Counted from the first letter of the stretch, positions 36,366 to 48,612 are shown. The stretch is DNA of 64,000 bases from Ancylostoma caninum (GCA_037903475.1 JBAJFG010000384.1:1123001-1187000), one strand, 5' to 3'. The notes: generated by a model from the letters alone, not told the origin. Made by a program: numbers and translations.

Positions 36366-37500
36366 CATGTCATCACGTGTCAAAACAGGACTGATTGGGA
36401 GCGCATGCGAGGAATCGGTTTCAGCGTTGGCGCCCAGGGGTTCGATTCCCGGCGCCTCCGAAAAATTTTTGCACAAGTTGGAACCGTTCAGGATTTAGTG
36501 TGGATTATAGAGGATTTAAAGGTTTGAGAATGAAGTGAAGGAAGCGAAATCGATCGATAACACATGCGAGAATTCGCCAACAAGGGGCGCAAGTTTATGG
36601 AAAACTAGGGTTACTTAGACCTCGCACTGAGGTTCTCTGACTCAAATGTTTTTCCATCTGTCCTTATAGGACGATCAGCTCTATCTTTTGCCAGACTTTC
36701 AATTTTCTAGACCTTCATATGTTTTTGGGAGCTCGATGGGAAATTTGGCGAATTTCCCATCGATTTCCCATCTAAATTGCGGGAAAACGAGCGAACTCCG
36801 TGGAGCCAGATTCTGTACTCAAATGGGAAATTTCCTCAACTAAAACTCATAGAAGAAAAGTTTTCGTGATATCTGCAAATTGCTTTTCGGTGATTTGCCA
36901 AACAGATTTACTCCATTTTCACCATCTGTTCAAATTGCGAGGTTTTCACTTCTTCAACTCCCATGAAGACAATTTGTCTATCACAGGAATTTCACTACCT
37001 TTACGTAATAGAGCTCCAATCACTGATTCCTCGTCTCCATTATCGCACCCCAATAATTGCTCCTGCTTGCCTAAGTTAGATGGGAAATTTCCCCTCGCAG
37101 ACCCGAAAAATTGAAAAATTTTCCCATCAGCTCCCAGAAGCATGTGAAGTTCTAGAAAATTAAAACTCTGGCAAAATGTAGAGCTGGTCGTTCTCCATGA
37201 ACATATAGAAAAGCATTTGTTGATTTGGAGTCAGAGGACTTCAGCACGAGGTCTAGGTCACCCTACTTTTTCACGTTCTGACGGGCCCTGCGGGCGAATC
37301 CTAGCATGTGCAATCGATTGATCTCACCACCCACACTCTATTTTTTAAACATTTCCACCCTCTTTACTCCACATTTGGTTCTGAAGCGATTCCGACCGGT
37401 GCAAAAATTTATGGAAGGCGCCGGGGATCGAACCTGTGAATGCGCTGAAGCAGATTTCTCTCATACGCTGCCAACCAGTCCTGCTTTAATTACGTGATCA
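36366..37500. mobile_element. 1.1-kb foldback element with tRNA-like ends
   Basis: Two arms of about 400 bp in inverted orientation (36366-36775 and 37100-37500). The outer end of each arm reads inward as a tRNA-like module: aggactgattgggagcgcat with ggggttcgattcccggc on the left, and on the minus strand caggactggttggcagcgta with aggttcgatccccggc on the right. ggttcgatycc matches the Pol III B-box, and the ctggttggcagcg region is a plausible A-box. Inner arms pair through ctctgactcaaatg, gacgatcagctct and gggagct blocks. No ORF. This could be an inverted SINE pair or a foldback element that captured tRNA ends. Confidence 0.65.
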
Positions 37501-37679
37501 TTCTTGGGCGGAACGTCATTTGTCATGTCATAAAAAAATCATGAATTTACATTCAATGGTCAAGCCACCCCTCCACGTACTCCACTCACACCTCTGCAAT
37601 ACGACCCCCCCCCTTCCCAGCCCCCTCCCATATGACCCCCTCATGGGAAATTCCCATCGGACATTTGACCCTGATCATA

Positions 37680-37915
37680 TAGTCTGTCCGAAACGACGAG
37701 TCCGCCCATGCACGCGAGGATCGAGAGGCGGCGCGGCTGGGAGGTATGCTGTTAGCTGCCACGTCATCACAGCCAAATCATTGGTCGATACCATTAAGAT
37801 AAAGATAAAAAGTGATACAGGGATTAGAAATGATGACGTGAATTGCTGGCAAGCGTGGCCGCCTCTCGATCCCCGCGTGCGTGGGCGGACTCGTCGTTTC
37901 GGACAGACTGTACGT
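37680..37915. mobile_element. Foldback MITE family, copy 2
   Basis: gtctgtccgaaacgacgagt at the left and actcgtcgtttcggacagac at the right are perfect inverted 20-mers. Similarity continues through cgcccatgcacgcgaggatc and its partner. Same family as 23331-23578, with a different centre. Confidence 0.9.
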
Positions 37916-38136
37916 GGTGTGACGTGGCGGAGCTGATGGGCGGTTCAGTGTGAGTCAATTATTTTTGAGAAGGACTGTAGTTAATGGTAAATGCAGCATT
38001 CAACTTTTTACAACAACGAATAGTGCTTCTTGAAACGCGAGGGCTAGATCTCATGTCGAAGGCGACAAAGCTCTTTCTTTTTGAGAATCTTTTTTACGCA
38101 TCATGCAACAGCTTTGTGATTGTTTTAGAGATCTTA

Positions 38137-38332
38137 CAGGAAGCTCCAAATGTCCGCAGTCAAGAGGGACGTGGCCACGACGCGGCTTTAGGCAGAGATA
38201 CAGGCGCTCTGCATGCTGCCACTGGTTGTCTGCAGTCAGAGAAACCAGAGGCAGCATAGAGAGCGCCTGTGTCTGATCAAAGAGCCGCGCCGTGGCCAGG
38301 CCCTCTTGACTGCGGACATTTGGAGCTTCCTG
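38137..38332. mobile_element. TA-type foldback MITE
   Basis: caggaagctccaaatgtccg and cggacatttggagcttcctg are perfect 20-bp inverted ends with TA on each side (38135-38136, 38333-38334). Close relative of 35451-35648. The interior also folds (gtcaagaggg, ccctcttgac). Confidence 0.92.
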
Positions 38333-38716
38333 TATATTCAGCAACCTTTCAGACGTAAAACCCAAGCGAAAATTTTCTAATTTATTATACTCCAGGCCTA
38401 TCGTTAAAGCTAGAATTCCTCCATCCTAGACGTAATATTTCTCCCCTAAGTCTATATTCATGCCAATAGTACTTGCACTTCTCCGCAATCGCTTTGCAGG
38501 AGCGCAGCGACATTGTTTCGTTGTGGTCCTCTGCCGGCCTGATACGTTCTGACACACATCTTTTTGCTTGTAACGAGTCAGAAAGGAGCAGGGCATGTCC
38601 AGTTCCATGTGGTACGTGTCAAGACGCGTCAGAACCATCACTTCAGAGTGGAGGAACTACTTTGACCTTCCCAACGTACAGGTATGCACACTTCAAAGCT
38701 TAGCTTGGTAGCTAAA

Positions 38717-38995
38717 GGGGTTTTTACAGTTTTGACGCGCCACGCTCTATGCTTAAGCATAGGGTGCGAGCTCGCAGCGTCATTTGCCGCAAGGAGGGTC
38801 CTTTCACAGTTTTCGCCTCGGCGCGTCAGTTTGCGAGCTCGTCTTGCGAGCTGCGGCAAGAAATGCTTCGTGGCATTCTTTGCCGCTGCGGCAATGAGGC
38901 AAACTGGAAGTTCATTCGAGGCGAGAAGTGAGCTCACAGCGGTTCACTTCTCGCGCCATGCCGCGCCGCACAATGCTGAAAACTGTAAAAACCCC
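38717..38995. mobile_element. MITE with TTAA-type flank
   Basis: ggggtttttacagtttt and aaaactgtaaaaacccc are perfect 17-bp inverted ends. TTAA follows on the right (38996-38999) and a one-base variant TAAA precedes on the left. GC-rich interior with cgagctcgcagcg against its complement. Non-coding. Confidence 0.85.
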
Positions 38996-38999
38996 TTAA

Positions 39000-40300
39000 G
39001 ATAGGTGAAGTTGCGATACAAAGTGGATACGATATTCGTGTTCATCACCTTCAAGGACCGCTCAATCAGTCAGTGATGAAATTTTCAAAATTTTTGGGCT
39101 GAAAAGCGGGATAGTGCCTCATCGGATTCACCAGTTCCTTGTCAAAATTGAGATTTTGTTTTTAATCCCACCACAGTGCAATCTCACCATATCGCTACCA
39201 AAACGGGGCTAATGTAGGAAACTAGTGCGATTTCCGTGACCAGGGCATCAAATATTCCTTTGAGTACAGCCTAGGCGAAAATTTCCAAAGAAAACCGATC
39301 TGGTGACAAGACATCTTTTATGATTTTGTAATGTCTCCGTATCCTTTGAAAGCGATGGCCCCACTGCAACGCACCTAATAGAGTTTTCCAAAGTTTTAAT
39401 GCATAACAACCTTGTTTTTGACAAGTGCTGCAGGCCACAGTGTTAGCAGCAAACGCGTTCGACGAATCACAGGCTAGATCAGAGGACAGGGTTGAGCGAA
39501 AGGGGTCGGAGCGGAAGTGCGTTGTCATTAGCGCTGCCCCCTCAGGCCGTGTGGCGGGTCGGGCACAGGTGGGGTGCCACGGCTTCTGTGAGGGACGAAG
39601 CTGGCGGCGTTCGCCGAAAAGCCCCGGATCGATAGTGCTGCCTGCCCAGATGACGTGCAACGACTTCCTCTCCTTGCACATCATTGCTCTGCAGAGACCA
39701 CGACTGTTGGGTCCGCGCTGCTGGGCCCGGGCCTTACCTGGGCTCGGCTGTCCCTCGCAGTCCCGCCGAGCGCCAGGCATGGCGGGCGCCTGCGTAGTGA
39801 TGACAACACGCAGGTGCACACGGACCCTTGCTGCTGAGTCAACGCTTCGCTGCTTGTTCGGCGATGCGTCGCTTTCTTCCGTATCTTTCGTGGTGAAGTG
39901 TTCCTGTTTCCTGGCGTAGTAGTATCGATTATATGAGGAATGACGTTCTGCTGAATGCACTTTCCTCCCTTTTAGTTGTCATCTTCGCTGTTGTTTTCCT
40001 CCTCTTACATGCCATTCGCTCTCTTCATCCACTAAGCCCGTGCTTTGTGGGATATTTTCCACTTTCGGTTCCGCTATTCTGGCTTCTTCATATCTCTGCT
40101 TTTCATCTAATGTACCGATCTGATCGATTACGATTCTTCGCCTCCAGTCCCTGTCGCCAATTATTCCCAAAATCCTCGTTCTTAGTATCTCGAAATTTAA
40201 GTATGTTAAACGCTTTCAGCGTTCCCGGCTTCGTAGCAGGAAGGGTAGTTGTAGCAGTCGCACGTCACTGGATCTCGTCAGTATTCTCATTAGCTTTGTT
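39000..40300. other. Upstream region of the PITP gene
   Basis: 39006-39110 is a fragment related to the second foldback in OAT intron 7 (gtggatacgatattcgtg against atggatacgacattcgtg). 39430-39840 is GC-rich with overlapping ORFs on both strands and no recognised family. From 39933 an in-frame ORF with a hydrophobic segment (LLVVIFAVVFLLL) runs into the PITP start. Confidence 0.4.
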
Positions 40301-40307
40301 CTCCATT

Positions 40308-43300
40308 ATGATTGTGAAGGAATAGTAAGTTGTATTCGATTTCTTTCTTTTTTTTCTGGTATTTTTCATTTGTTTTAAGGATGGTTCCATCCAAGCCCAA
40401 ACATTTGTGATTTGGCATTGTTTTCATATAATTTTTCTGCTAAATCTCCAACGTTACGTGAAGTTTTCATCTGATTCACCCTCTTTATTGAAGCACTTCT
40501 GTTGCCGTTAAAGAAGCTCTGATCCTACTTCGTCTAAGCTTTTTAACTGAATTCAAGAGGCGATGCAGTGCTAATTTGGTTCGCTTTCTCAAAAGTTTTT
40601 GGATTTCTGACTTTACTAGAATTCATTCAGTCAGATCAGATATGCAAGGACGTGGGTGAGATTGGCAATCCAGCTTTTGAAAGTGGATTTATTCAAAATG
40701 AAGTTCAGTCCGATGAGCAGGAAGTATTACTCTAATTTTCGAGCGTAAGAGATTGAAAGCACCCTCTCAACTCAAAATCGGTACTCATACATAGTCTGAA
40801 CTTCGTTAGACCCTTATCACTTAGTTTTTTTTTTTTTTTTTGCTTGTCTTCCGTGTACAGTCGATTCGTTTCGAGTGTGTGGATGCCGTAACGGTGCTGC
40901 TTGCATGGAGATGTGTGGAGCGGTACAACCGCTGACTCCAGATCAGTCTTCGATGAGCGTCTTCATGAGCTTAGTCGCATCTTTCTTTACATTGCTGTTC
41001 TAAGAATGACACTTATACGAGGAAGCAAGTCAAAAAGTTCACTGATGACGCGGGCATAATTTTGGATCAACGATTTGGCCGACTGCGCTCGGTGCCATAG
41101 CACTGTCAAAATGAATCGAGTATATAAACTGTTCCAAAAACGAATAGGTGAGTAAAGGGTAATTTATACTAGCTGCGTGCGTCAGTCGCGCATCACTCGC
41201 ACACATCCATTTGCAAGGGATTTTCCATGAAGACCGGTCAACACTGCATATATATCTTCAATGAAAAGAACGCGCTGCCGCCGTGAGGCCGTAAACGCGT
41301 GCGTCTGAGCTGCGACTGCTATGCGACTGAGCCCTATTGTTGATCATATAGACGCACGCGCGTCAGTCGCACGCATCCAGTATAAATTGCCCTTAACTGT
41401 GCGGATAATCTGCTTCTCTCACATTCCTCTCCACATACTGCACATGTCCCGCGTGCTTTTCCTCCCTTTGTCTTCCCAACTATCGTCCGTGGTGAAACGC
41501 AGTATAATTACGAGCGGACTACATCTCATATCACGGCCGGAAGTTACGGTAAGACCATCTGCTAGCCTGACCACAATTCTCATTTTGTTGGGTCTATTGG
41601 GAGAGTTGATTTTGGAAGCGTTTTTGAACAAGGCTTTGGGAAGGACTCAACAACTCCGAAGAACCAGCAAGTGCTGGTTCTTCGGAGTTGTTGTTAGCAT
41701 CAGGTGGAGTTATGGGGTTTTTTTTTTTCAAAAGCACGCATGAATTGGATAGTCCCCTTTCCACCCCAACACTTAAAATAAGAACTAAAATTCTGTCTTG
41801 CATTGTATGAGCCCGTTCATTCACCAGTTTATTTTTCTATTTATCAAGTCAATATTAAGAAGCGTATCAAGTGTAAGGAACTGAAGGGAAATCATGTAAG
41901 CCACACCTGTGTTGTTCACCTTTCAAGAAGCGGTGGCGCCACTCAATTTTTCCTAATAATTCGTTTCAGCCGGGTGGTTCTTCCCATGACCGTGGAGGAG
42001 TACCAAGTTGGTCAGTTATGGTCGGTTGCAGAAGCGTCTAAAGCGGAAACCGGTGGAGGAGAAGGAGTAGAAGTTTGTACTCTTACTCGCCTTGATAATT
42101 CTGTTTCCATTTTTGTTCTCACTACCTTAAGTTGCTGTTTAGGTCCTCAAAAATGAACCATTTGAGGATGTACCATTATTAAATGGAAAGTTTTCCAAAG
42201 GTCAATATACCCACAAGATCTACCACCTGCAATCGTTAGTTTTTAAAGCTGATTCCGTTTGTTAGTTTGCTCGTCTTATTCCTTCCTTTAGGAAGGTTCC
42301 CTCCATTATTCGGAAAATAGCGCCAAAGGGCTCACTTGCTATTCACGAGGAAGCGTGGAACGCCTACCCGTATTGCAAAACTGTCCTTACTGTAAGTTTT
42401 GCTAGCAGTTTCCGCTTGTTTTACGTTAATAACCTTCATTTGTTTTGTTGAATTCACTTAGTGTTCTCAGAACCCTGACTACATGAAAGAGAACTTCTTT
42501 GTTAAAATCGAAACGATTCATCTTCCTGATCGAGGTACCACTCCTAATGTAAGCTCTAGCTCCGTTTCTTTCTCTTTCTTTTTTTTGTTGCTTACACTAT
42601 TTCTCCCTCTCTGTAGGCTCATGGTCTTCCACCAGAGGAGTTAGCTAAAAGGGACGTGGTTCATATCAACATCGCTGATGACAACGAATTTCTCCACGCT
42701 GGTGATATCCAGCCATCCACAACTCCAAGCACATACGTGAGCTCTAAGACTGGACGGTGAGTCAATGCCCTCTCTGCTTTCTTTTCTTTGCAGGAATAGG
42801 TTTCCGTGTGTTTTCCTTACATTTGGCACCTACATATATCAAATCTTTTTGCAAATTTTGGTGAATTAATTTGTATTCGAAAACGACTTGTTCGGCTTAA
42901 CATCTTGTGAGAAACAAAAGTATGGGAAATATAGGATGATGTGTAACCATTCAATCTTAGAGGATCCCGAGGGAAATTAAGTAAGCAAAGCTGACATATT
43001 TCTCAATTCTCGCTGTTTTTACTAAACATTCGCAGAAGTGGAGATCCAATCATTGAATCAGATTGCAAGTAGTCATCCTCTTTCACATCCCCGCGTTCTT
43101 TCCGCTATGCCATATGTAGCTATATTTTAAGAAATGACTTTTACTTTTTCAAACTCCTAAAGCTGGACTGGTTCTGTTCATCCTGCTTCCGTGACATTTC
43201 CTGTTCTTGTCGTCGATTGTGCGAGGCTTCCTCTCATTTTCGTCTCTCTTCTCTCAGATTCGCTCAGAATGACTAGCTGGACAAAATTAGAAGGGAGCGG

Positions 43301-46300
43301 CTCATTTTCGGATGAATTATCTTTTTAGTAACGGTCAGTCTTCTTCTGACGTGATTCATTGGTGTCTCATAAGGCGACAACAGTGTAGGGGTGTAACAAA
43401 AAGCAGAGGACCTCTTATTATCCCTATCTAAAGTCCATTCTATCAGATGGGCGCTTTGGAAATGCAAGCGCATGATACATGCTGTCAAAGTTTGGACGTG
43501 CCAAGGGCTTACTTGGAAGAAGCATGGGAGCAAGTAGGTGGCAATCACCGCGGTGCAGCATAGACCCATTCTCTCGTCATCTCCATGGAAAAATGTTTAA
43601 AAATTGAATCGGGCATGTAAAGTTTTGTTTGTATGTTGTTTCCACCGCGCTAGGTTGAAAAATCGGTTCGTTTTCGATCAGCGTACAGGGAGTGCACTAG
43701 TCGTTGCAGGCAGACTCTTTCTCACCTTATACAAAATCCTTTGTATATCTTTCTGTTGCAACATCGCATATGCTAATATCCCATTTTCTACAAAAAAAAA
43801 TGTCTTTGACGTTTCAGATCTCCTCGGATTTTACTAGGTTTTTGCCTGTCCTTTAATTGCAGCTTCTCACTTCACTCTGGTTGTCCTGTTTCTTTCAGTT
43901 GCTTATGCGTATAGTGGGGTTCGAAGTGTTCCTCCATCCACCTAGTATATTTCAGTGGACCGCTGAGTGGATCATGGAGAGAAACTGTCGAACCGGTTAT
44001 GTGTGCTTACAAGCTAGTCAGCGTCCATTTTAAATGGTTTGGCCTCCAAAAGATGGTAGAAAGCTACACTCACACAGTGCGTTTTTTCCGGCATCCACGC
44101 ATTCCTTTAAAAATGCCAGTTTTTACTGAATCATCCCTTCGTTCGCTTCAGCAATATCCTCGGTTGTTCTCGAAGTTTCATCGTGAGGTGTTCTGTTGGA
44201 TGGACAATTGGCATGGTTTAACAATGGAAGATATTCGAGCTATAGAAGCAAAGGCGCAAAAGGAGCTGGAAGACCAACGAAAGAGCGGAACGGTCAGGCT
44301 TTGCATTTCGGCATATTTCATTTTATTTTGATTTCTACGTTTTTTCCTTATTATTTCGTTTACGCATAAAAATACCTGTATGAAACAAAGTTAATATTTT
44401 TTCCATGGTTCAAATGGTAATCTGTGAGAAGAAATATACTATTGCAGGAGGTATGATGACATTTATCGCTTTGCTTTTTTAAATTCTGTTGGTGTTGTTG
44501 TCGATAAATATGCCTATAAATTTTGAAACTTCTCAGTCATAGATGTGTACTTTTCAACAGTAATAGAGCAGCAGGGTTTTTCTTGCTAAGGAAGATTGAG
44601 AATAGCTTTCGAACAACATTTACACAGCGTTTCTCCACGTTTTTATACAAATAATCCCCTACGTGTGGTTGCTCGCAAAATAGTTAATTCGATTATCATT
44701 TTCTGTGAAATGAAGGGCAAGGTAATGTGGCATATTGCGAAAGCGCTTGTTATCGGGTGACTCATTGTCTGTGGGTGTTACCGACTATTCCCTGCATTGG
44801 CATACGATATTTGAATATTCATTACTATGTTCATTTTGAGAGTAGCTGGAAGTAAAACCTTCACCCTCAACTAGAAAGCGTCATAAAACCCAGGAACAAA
44901 GACGATAAGATTGGCGGTGGTTCTTCATGGCTTCTCTTTATACCATCCGTTAGTAAAATATATTATAGTTTTTTTTTTATAATATACAAGTTGCCTTGAC
45001 GACTATACTATAGCCATTGTGGCAGCTTCTCGTGTCCGATCTTCTCAGTTTTAGCAGTAATTCATTCTTGACAAGTTTCAATCCTATGTTTTTAACACTT
45101 TTAACGCGGACATTATTCACTTGTGGTAGTTGTTGAAACCGATGCATTGTAGTACACTCGCTCACGTTGACTCCGTGCTCAGTTGTTTACAATATTATCA
45201 CGACCAATCAGAGAAAACTCTCCTCATTCTGCACACTATTTCGCCACCATGGGGGAGACGGCCCCTTGTGCCGTCTCCCCTCTTTCAGAAATCGGGTTTC
45301 CCGCGAACAAATGTAGGAATGTTATGTATGAATCGACGCAGAATGAGAAGCTGAGTACGCCCATAATCCTACCATTACATGAGCTTTCCGGGGAATCCTA
45401 AAAAATGCCCCAAAGTTCGAAAATCCGGAACTTTGACGGAAATGGCAGTGGCACAGAGGTTGTTTCAGACAACAAGTTGTACATCTTCATGGAAGCTCAG
45501 TTTATGAGCTCTTGTGTAAGGACCGTAGTTCTCAGCCAGGCTGCTTCGGCTGAGCTCGGTAGGCGCGCAAATTTGGCATACCTTGAATTTTTTTCTGACT
45601 TCACGAGGATCTGTAGTCTCGGGAAGAGGACTTTTCTTGGTACATTATATACGTCATAAGACCACTTAAAGAGGAAAATCCGGGAAATGCTTTGGATCTG
45701 TGGATGCTTCTTCCTGGAGCCGATGGCAGGGCGACAAAAATCAATGTAGCGGAAAACTTGTCAATTTTGGTGGGGGGAGGGGGATGCAGGTCATCTCGGG
45801 ACTCCTGCTCTACACTGCCATTAAGGGCAAACCTTACCCTATAACCGTAGGACTGTACTTTTTCCATCCTCATCCTTTCGTCCATGACTCTACTTTTCCA
45901 TTCTCCAGTACTTCGGCAGAAAACCGACCCATGTCAGAACTTGTGAACACATGTTATACACCATTCCGTAGCTCATGCAACGGTGCATCGAAATTCTGTC
46001 CGTTTTACGTTTGGAAGACTGAAACGAGGTCATGAACACAACATGAAATAAAAAATAAATCAGCGTCGGCACGCCACTACGTATCCTCTCACTGGTTAGA
46101 TTGCTGTGAGACTTTTGGAGTAGGTGTACCCAAGTCATGGCATTCAAGAACTTCTTTCTTTCCATATGCTTTTGTAGATATCCACAAACTTGAGCACGGC
46201 TTTTTCACTCTCTTATTTTTTACTTTACGGCACATTTCATATTGCTGAAACATCAATGTTTATAGCTAATCTTTTTTATCTTTTTTTTTTTGAAAAAATC

Positions 46301-46347
46301 TTATGCTCATATCATCTTTTCAGGTACGGGGAATGACAGCTGGGTAA
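40308..46347 (+). CDS. Class I phosphatidylinositol transfer protein (9 exons)
   Basis: Soluble START-like lipid carrier that exchanges phosphatidylinositol and phosphatidylcholine between membranes. Exons: 40308-40324, 41970-42072, 42143-42234, 42292-42391, 42471-42548, 42617-42756, 43956-44076, 44152-44292, 46324-46347, joining to 271 aa as in animal PITP-alpha/beta. Diagnostic stretches: [51 protein letters not shown] (Thr63/Lys65 match the PI-headgroup Thr/Lys of the family), [45 protein letters not shown] and the C-terminal VRGMTAG. The 17-nt first coding exon is fixed by MIVKEY and donor gtaagt. The last intron (2.03 kb) uses a weak gtcagg donor; without it the ORF would end in [12 protein letters not shown], losing the conserved tail. 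Introns 1, 6 and 8 are large; intron 1 contains a MITE and a perfect palindrome. Confidence 0.93.
41156..41393. mobile_element. Foldback MITE (agggcaatttatac family), copy 2, in PITP intron 1
   Basis: Left end agggtaatttatactagc and right end gtataaattgccct are inverted. ccatttgcaagggattttcc and gaccggtcaaca are shared with 31611-31852. The right flank reads TTAA, the left TAAA. Confidence 0.9.
41648..41693. repeat. Perfect 22-bp-armed palindrome in PITP intron 1
   Basis: caacaactccgaagaaccag continues to the two-base centre ag at 41670-41671, and the second arm mirrors the first without mismatch. No element ends recognised beyond it. Confidence 0.95.
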
Positions 46348-47520
46348 AATGTTGCCATGCTCGAGGAGTTTTCTACCGAGTGTTTTCTACTAATTTTACC
46401 CGAAGACTTATCAATATAGTCATTCGTTTTAATGTCTCGTCGTTGTGAGTTCCTCTAGCGAGGCGTTTCGTGCTGTTAAACTATCTTTTACCCCGTGATC
46501 CTTTGGCTTTCTTCTTTTCATGTTGTTTGTCATTACGTTAACTTTTTTCTCTACACCCTCAAAATACGTTCTCTTCAATTGCGCCACGTGCAATGTAGGT
46601 ATCGTTAAATGGGCTAACCTGCCTTCATCAGTTTTATAGTTTCTACTATGAAAGTGAGAGTTTAAGATATTTATTTTTGAGAAGTTTTGCAGAATTCGAA
46701 TGTATTTGCTGTTTAGTAATTGTTCCATTCGGGAAAAATTGTCAGCTCCCTTGTTTTCTTTGTCGTTCATCTCATTCAGCATGTTTATCGTATAGGGATT
46801 GTATGGATTGCGTACTAACTAGCCTCCTCTCTCCTTCATTTCACGGTTGACGTACTATGTATAGTGTCTAGATTATAGTTCAGAGTTTCAGCAGCTAACA
46901 TTCGATATAGTTTTATTGCAATGTTTGTTCCACATGCTATGTAGCTAGGGAATCTTGAACTTGTTCATAATCTCATTCAGAGAGTACGAAAAGATGCAGA
47001 ACAGATGTGTGTGACTTCACACGACTTTGAAATTGTGGAAAATTTGAAACTATGCAGATCAGCGGATATTTTCATGCCAAGGTGACTTCATTGTTACTAG
47101 ATTCCAAGTGATTCTGAGAAGTTCATGAGGACACAAAGACAAGGAGGACATCATCAGAAAACGAGCACCCAACAGGCCTCCACAGTTCGCATCATAGGAC
47201 TGTGCGCGGCTGACGTAATTTTGCTTTAAAAAAAGATAGGTATGAAAGGATTGCTGGCCTGACATGGCTAGAGGTGAGTCATGACGAGGTGCGCGACTAA
47301 TTTGTGGAGTGAATAGCTTTGCGCGTTATCTGTGATGTGACCGGTGCTTTACCAAGCACTCTGCTTTTGGCAGTGTGACGTCCATGAAATAAGAGGACAA
47401 TCACGGCGGACAATTGGATCACCACCTCTTCTCATTTGGGTTGTATAAATTGGCTTATTCATCGTAGAAAAAATTGGCATTATTCGGCTAGTTCTGCCTC
47501 AAAGTTTGGAGAATGAATGA
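46348..47520. other. PITP 3' region and unassigned sequence
   Basis: Probably the PITP 3' UTR then intergenic DNA; short ORFs on both strands show no recognised family. Confidence 0.4.
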
Positions 47521-47529
47521 TCTCGCCCA

Positions 47530-47760
47530 AACCTCGTTTAAAGGCATGGGCTCGTTCCATGGGTTGTGGATATCAACATACTCTAGACCTTCTCATCACG
47601 CTAATTCCAATGATGTACGTCATAACGCATAGAAGTGTCGGAAACCCGTTTTCGGAGGGTCCGAAAGTGCAGTTCACGGTCCACTTCGGCGGAGCGGTTC
47701 GTGACTGTGCTGGCTGCCACAAGATGAATTCTACACAACATGCGCGGGCCGTCTGATCGT
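47530..47760. mobile_element. MITE related to 18784-19200, copy 2
   Basis: tgtggatatcaacatactct, atgatgtacgtcataacgca and cgtgactgtgctggctgcc match the first copy in the same orientation. The inverted ends are deleted or eroded here. Confidence 0.7.
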
Positions 47761-47844
47761 GATTTAGCCGTGAAATTAAATGCATTGGCGGACTGCAAGT
47801 ACACCAAGGGCCCTATATCCGACGACAAATGAATGTAGAAGGCA

Positions 47845-48612
47845 CAATTTGGCTGGGTGTTGGTCGTATGGAGCGATTCTTTGGGTGGCACAATAGACAG
47901 GCTGAGTTTGGGGCGCACTACTATCACCCGATTAGGGTCAAGCGTCGCAGTTTGCCTGGATCTGCATGATGGGGCAACTCGTCCACCTTTCCGGCATTAC
48001 CCTACGGTGGAAGGGATCGTACAGAGTTACAGATACCTCTACGTAACAAACCCTTGGGATTAAGTTTCACTTCTAATGTACTGCACCTTTACATGGAACT
48101 GATAGGGTTTTGAAGAAACTAGTCTTTACATGCAACTTCACGTCACGTATTTAACTTTGATAGGAGTCATTCCTAGCACCTCCGAGATGTTGAAGAACTT
48201 TAGAAAGCCAGAAGTTCGGGTAATTTAATCATTCAGCAGTTTGAAAAATCCACATTTTAGAAGTATTTATTCGGATGTTCCAGAAAGCTTATTCTAACAG
48301 AGTATTCATTGGGCTTCCATAGAAATTTCCTTGTTTTGACAGTACATTCACTTGGGTATTCAGATGAGCTTTGTTAGCTAGTTCGAAACTTTCGTTCATC
48401 CGTATACCCTAAAAACCACTAGTACCGTTACTTCAACGTACTTCTTCACGCTCGGATGATGGCTGGATGGACGAGTTGCTCTGTCAGCAGATCCAGGCAA
48501 CCGCAACGCGGGACAGGATGCCGGGGTGGTAGGATGGCGCTCAGACCTCGTCTGCCCATAGTGCCACCCAAAGAATCTCGCCGTACGACCGCCCCCCCCC
48601 CCCCCCCCTCCC
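47845..48612. mobile_element. Inverted-repeat element
   Basis: Arms of about 150 bp: gattctttgggtggcac (47876 on) against gtgccacccaaagaatc (48558 on), plus tgcctggatctgc and gcagatccaggca. The interior is AT-rich and non-coding. A C-run (48592-48611) adjoins the right arm. Confidence 0.7.

Noticed and set aside
36385..36470. Functional tRNA gene
   Set aside because: B-box and A-box-like segments exist, but no seven-base acceptor stem or clean anticodon arm can be drawn.
39271..39960. 229-codon minus-strand ORF and the opposing 164-codon plus ORF as genes
   Set aside because: Overlapping open frames on both strands of GC-rich DNA, no family resemblance, no splice or promoter context.
42462..42470. 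Alternative acceptor cacttag at PITP exon 5
   Set aside because: It would insert Cys-Ser-Gln before [10 protein letters not shown], which breaks the conserved family spacing; tctcag nine bases later fits.
46429..46782. 117-codon minus ORF downstream of PITP
   Set aside because: Lies where the PITP 3' UTR is expected, has low-complexity charged content, and shows no recognised domain.
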